Positions 60,945 through 64,000 of a stretch of 64,000 nucleotides of DNA are shown here, in pieces. The translations under genes and the position numbers were made by a program. Origin of the DNA: Halobacteriovoraceae bacterium (GTDB lineage: Bacteria; Bdellovibrionota; Bacteriovoracia; Bacteriovoracales; Bacteriovoracaceae). Location of the stretch: the NCBI GenBank assembly GCA_020635115.1, contig JACKAK010000009.1:124001-188000 (forward strand), read 5' to 3'. The notes beneath the pieces were generated by a model. The model was given only the letters and a program-made list of their open reading frames with translations, ran no database searches and had not been told where the DNA came from. How positions within the stretch are numbered: the first letter of the stretch is position 1; each line of letters begins with the position of its first letter.

Positions 60945-62966
60945 CTATTTTTTTTTGAGAACCTGCATTAGCTCTTCACATTTTAGAGTTTGTGCTTTTT
61001 TACTCTGAATAAAGCTCTCTATAACTTCAAGATCTAGTTTTAATTTTAGGTCGGTCGAATAGGGGGAAAGCGTAAAATTTTCAATTGCATGGGGGAATTT
61101 TTCGATATGACCTTTTCTGTAAATTCCATAAATCAAAATATCGGCAATTTGAGGTTGATCATACCATGTTCTTCTTCCTGTTTTTTCTTCGAGTAAATCA
61201 AGAAGTCTCTCATTACTCATGACCGCGGCCACTTCAGCGTAAAGATACCCAATATATCGAACTTCTCCTCCATAGAAATGATTTGTAATAAATTTTTGTG
61301 CACTAATAGAATACTTTGATGTTTTTCTTGGGAAATCATAAAAAAATTTAGACGTATATTCTTGAAGGATTTGATCACTTCTATCAGTGTAACTCATTCC
61401 CCCTTCTGTATACGGATAATTCCAAATTTCAATATCGTAAAGAGCATTGAGGTACTGATATCTATCCATCCAAAATGTTCTAATCTTAAAATCATTAATA
61501 TAGTCTTTTATAAGACTTGTACTCGGAAATTCTCCCTGTTCATTACTCATTGTGTTAATTAAAAAATCATGATCAAGCAATTCCTTTTCCATCATCATAG
61601 AATGTGTTTCTGCATAAGCAGAGTCCTGTTTTTCGCCATAGACACTTCTCCTTGAACTATAGTCAAGTCCATGACCTCCTTCGTGCCAAACTGTTCTATG
61701 TCCTTGTCTACCATCATTTCTGATGTTTTGAACGACGTAGATGGCCGGACGAGACCAGTTATTCCAATTGTAATAAGGGTCTTTAATACTTAATGTTTTT
61801 GAGTCTACAGTTGTTATTTTAGGTTTGGAAGTTTTTATCGCGGCCATATATGCATGACCAAATTTGTTTTCTCTTGGAAAACTGTCAATAATAATATTGT
61901 CTAACACATCAGACTTAAAGCCAGATTTAATCATCGAATCTTTCCAGCGCTCCAAAACTTTAGACTTTGGAAAAAAATCTTGCATTTGAATTTCAGAGTT
62001 AGGTAATAGAAATTCAAAAGTCAATTTTGCAAGTTGATCTCTTTTTAATTTGTTCTCTTTTGCTATTACTCTAATAGTTTCTAAAAAAGCAGGTTTAGTT
62101 TCTTGCAAGAATTTTTTTAAAAAAATAATTCGATCTTCAATGGTTTTATATCCTTCAGCATAATATCTTTCATTTTTAGCAATTTGATAAGCTGCCCAAT
62201 TTGGGAAACCTTTTCTTTGGGCAAGTTCAGTTCGTAAAATGGCCTGTCTATCTAAAAAGATTCTGGCCTTTTCTAAAATGTAATTTCCATAGGCATTATA
62301 GGAAGAGCTATCTAAAAGTTCGACTTCTCTCAAGGCAGTATCAAGAGAAATTTCATTATCTCTAAATTTTCTTTCTACTTCAGTGATTAACTTTAATGTA
62401 CTTCCTATTTCTTTTTTCACTGGAGACATATTTGCAATGTCATTTATTTTTTCAGCTAGTGATGTTAGTTCGTTAATAATAGCAAGATCATTAGAAGTCG
62501 TGCCGTAGATTTTATCCCATTCATATAGATCAATAACTTGTTTTACAATAGGCCCAATAAGACCTTGAGATAGTTTATATCCTTTTCTAAGTAAATCTTT
62601 ATATTGATTTGAAGAGCTTAGTTCATTATATTTTTTTTCTAAAGTTAATTTTTTATTTTGCCAGAGTTCTTTTTCATCTAGGTCATTATAAAGTGCTCTA
62701 TCAAGAGCCACATGAAAAAATCCAGCATTCTCTTCGACTAGATTCATTTGTGCAATAAAAGGTAAAAATTGTTGAGTATAGAATTCGACAAATTTTCTTT
62801 TTTGTGGATTCAGACGTTTATTATCAGCAACTCTTATTTGTGAAACTTGATTTGTATTGATCATAAGAAGCATTTTTTTCCGTTCATGTTCTCTGTCAAA
62901 TTCATTTCCAAATAAGTTTAAACAAAAGGCAAAATAACAAATTAAGCCTGAAACAATTAATCTCAT
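60945..62966 (-). CDS. Exported gluzincin metallopeptidase (M3/M2-like)
   Basis: A 673-residue secreted or periplasmic zinc peptidase. From the ATG at 62966, with AGGAGA upstream, a signal peptide MRLIVSGLICYFAFCLNLFG is evident; an upstream codon at 63005 would add 13 residues. The zinc motif is TVWHEGGHGLDY, and a glutamate in AETHSMMMEKEL about 25 residues later is the likely third ligand. The layout of a long helical N-terminal half and a catalytic second half fits the M3 (oligopeptidase F/Dcp) and M2 (peptidyl-dipeptidase) group. A role in digesting peptides outside the cell would suit a predatory or saprophytic life, but that is inference. Confidence 0.75.
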   Translation of the reverse strand: MRLIVSGLICYFAFCLNLFGNEFDREHERKKMLLMINTNQVSQIRVADNKRLNPQKRKFVEFYTQQFLPFIAQMNLVEENAGFFHVALDRALYNDLDEKELWQNKKLTLEKKYNELSSSNQYKDLLRKGYKLSQGLIGPIVKQVIDLYEWDKIYGTTSNDLAIINELTSLAEKINDIANMSPVKKEIGSTLKLITEVERKFRDNEISLDTALREVELLDSSSYNAYGNYILEKARIFLDRQAILRTELAQRKGFPNWAAYQIAKNERYYAEGYKTIEDRIIFLKKFLQETKPAFLETIRVIAKENKLKRDQLAKLTFEFLLPNSEIQMQDFFPKSKVLERWKDSMIKSGFKSDVLDNIIIDSFPRENKFGHAYMAAIKTSKPKITTVDSKTLSIKDPYYNWNNWSRPAIYVVQNIRNDGRQGHRTVWHEGGHGLDYSSRRSVYGEKQDSAYAETHSMMMEKELLDHDFLINTMSNEQGEFPSTSLIKDYINDFKIRTFWMDRYQYLNALYDIEIWNYPYTEGGMSYTDRSDQILQEYTSKFFYDFPRKTSKYSISAQKFITNHFYGGEVRYIGYLYAEVAAVMSNERLLDLLEEKTGRRTWYDQPQIADILIYGIYRKGHIEKFPHAIENFTLSPYSTDLKLKLDLEVIESFIQSKKAQTLKCEELMQVLKKK

Positions 62967-63064
62967 GTTCTCTCCTAATTTTGTAAGGATACTTACACAA
63001 AGCAATAATTCAAGCTAGAATTTAAAAAAAATAGATTTACTGAAATATCTATAGTTCGAAATGA

Positions 63065-63475
63065 TTATTTAGGTCTACATTTTTTGCAAATACCTTCAAA
63101 CTCCAAACTATGAGTGAGCTTGATGTAACCCATCTCAAGTACATTTTTCTCAATCGCCTCCAGGGAACATTTATGAATAGTTTCAATTTTCCCACATATA
63201 CGGCAACTTACATGGTGATGATGATGGTGAGGATCATGAAACTCATATCTGGTGATCTTATCAATTAAATAGGTGGCCGTAATGAGTCCTTTTTCTCTAA
63301 ATTGTTTTAAAGTTCTAAATAATGTTGCTTGATCACATGTTTTCTTTGGTAATCTTTGAAATATTTCTTCGGCCGTAAACGGGCCGTGTTCAAGCATAAG
63401 TACTTTGAGTATCCTTTCTCTTGCAATTGTAAAACTAAGGCCCTGTTGCTTAATTAATTCTTTTAATTTGCTCAT
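63065..63475 (-). CDS. Fur-family metal-responsive repressor
   Basis: A 136-residue Fur-type regulator with an N-terminal winged helix (TIARERILKVLMLEHGPFTAEEIF). Metal sites are the histidine-rich FHDPHHHHHHV and two cysteine pairs, SCRICGK and CKKC, for structural zinc. Its divergent partner is a MerC-like transporter across a 95-base spacer with an AT-rich palindrome. This suggests a Zur-like or zinc/iron-controlled efflux switch. The six histidines in a row are notable, as Zur proteins often have fewer. Confidence 0.85.
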   Translation of the reverse strand: MSKLKELIKQQGLSFTIARERILKVLMLEHGPFTAEEIFQRLPKKTCDQATLFRTLKQFREKGLITATYLIDKITRYEFHDPHHHHHHVSCRICGKIETIHKCSLEAIEKNVLEMGYIKLTHSLEFEGICKKCRPK

Positions 63476-63522
63476 CTAACTACCTGAAATCACGATTGTA
63501 AATTTTTGCAATTCACTTGCAT

Positions 63523-63537
63523 TAATATGTTATATTA
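63523..63537. promoter_or_regulatory. AT-rich palindrome TAATAT-GTT-ATATTA, candidate Fur-family operator
   Basis: A perfect 6-3-6 inverted repeat in the 95-base spacer between the divergent regulator and MerC genes. It resembles AT-rich Fur/Zur boxes. It lies close to the -10 region of the MerC gene, so binding would repress it. Confidence 0.5.
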
Positions 63538-63570
63538 GTTAAATATCTCCATACATACTGGGATAATAAC

Positions 63571-63990
63571 ATGAACACAACGGATCTAGATACTGTAGAG
63601 ATTACTACCGAAAAGGTGGATCGCATAGGTATTGGATTGTCTGCTGTATGTGCTATTCATTGTCTGGTAACTCCTCTCATATTTATTGCAGCACCTTGGC
63701 TTGAGGGATACGTTGAGCATGGTTTGTTCCATATCATTATGCTTACTTTTGTACTGCCAGTAGGGCTCTTTGCTTTTATTTCACAATTCAGAAAACACCA
63801 TGACTTCAAAATACTTTCAATCGGTCTCATTGGACTTTTATTTGTAACTTTGGGAGTAATTATTCCTGAATTTTTAGGACACACTCAAATAGGAGAGTTA
63901 TTGGAGTCCTCTTTTTCTATCTGTGGAAGTATTGCTTTACTTACAGGACATTATCTCAATCTAAAATCTAGAACTTGTTCAAACTGTTAA
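63571..63990 (+). CDS. MerC-family membrane transporter
   Basis: A 139-residue inner-membrane protein with about four hydrophobic helices. The family signature CAIHCLVTPLIFIA sits in helix 1 with the paired cysteines (about 28-32), and a C-terminal SRTCSNC gives a second pair. MerC carries mercuric ions in mercury operons, but no other mer gene is here. Beside a Fur-family regulator it is more likely to handle another metal such as zinc. The gene ends 10 bases before the window edge and is complete. Confidence 0.8.
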   Translation: MNTTDLDTVEITTEKVDRIGIGLSAVCAIHCLVTPLIFIAAPWLEGYVEHGLFHIIMLTFVLPVGLFAFISQFRKHHDFKILSIGLIGLLFVTLGVIIPEFLGHTQIGELLESSFSICGSIALLTGHYLNLKSRTCSNC

Positions 63991-64000
63991 TTCGAATTAG

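Noticed and set aside
371..64000. CRISPR array or long tandem repeats
   Set aside because: No array of regularly spaced direct repeats of 20-40 bases is visible in any spacer.

Overview
The window is 64 kb of compact, low-GC DNA (roughly one third G+C) from a Gram-negative bacterium. Kdo/LPS genes (kdsB, kdsA, kdsC), a TolC-type outer-membrane channel, many lipoproteins and a class 2 (quinone-linked) dihydroorotate dehydrogenase all point to a double-membrane cell. Two FecR-domain proteins without any iron-uptake partner, a CpoB-like lipoprotein, many secreted proteins of unknown family and tight convergent gene overlaps suggest the Bdellovibrionota, probably near Bacteriovorax/Halobacteriovorax. 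That placement is an inference from gene style; no rRNA gene is present to test it.

Layout. 1-4.3 kb: end of a GDP-mannose synthesis gene, then purB, a TolC-like channel and a small exported protein on the minus strand. 4.4-8.1 kb: operon kdsB-pyrG-kdsA-kdsC, joining CTP synthesis to CMP-Kdo synthesis. 8.1-16 kb: a haem-binding CXXCH protein, a large exported unknown protein, a DUF493 protein, gpsA and an ScsB/DsbD-type disulfide reductase. 16-21 kb: a CpoB-like lipoprotein with a FecR protein, then guaB-guaA. 21-24 kb: a DUF2931-like gene and a complete IS200/IS605 element (tnpA, tnpB, both end hairpins) beside a gene fragment with no start of its own. 24-28.4 kb: an unusual cysteine-rich lipoprotein, then a sensory cluster of a binding lipoprotein and a hybrid histidine kinase cut by one in-frame stop. 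28.5-37 kb: a peroxiredoxin-glutaredoxin fusion, dksA, and dnaE in a run with two envelope genes and pyrD. 37-45.9 kb: a PAS kinase, queC, a phosphohexomutase, a ferredoxin, an antiporter and an M48 lipoprotein.

45.9-48.5 kb is a decayed mobile island. It holds the tail of an endonuclease I gene, an antitoxin with a Doc/Fic toxin cut short, a complete IS3-family element and the tail of a second TnpB. 48.5-54.2 kb: a zinc peptidase coupled to an ATP-grasp ligase, then ppa, an AlkD-like gene and a short PEP carboxylase. 54.4-56.8 kb: a sulfide:quinone reductase-like gene behind a perfect FNR-type palindrome, followed by an outer-membrane-like protein whose start codon lies inside a perfect hairpin. 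56.8-64 kb: rlmN, small unknown genes, a second FecR protein, a PhyH oxygenase, a large metallopeptidase, and a Fur-family regulator divergent from a MerC-like transporter.

Most of the window is core metabolism in tightly packed operons. The novelty lies in the split hybrid kinase, the cysteine-repeat lipoprotein, the start-codon hairpin, the peptidase/ligase pair and the haem-protein fusion. I saw no rRNA, tRNA or CRISPR array.
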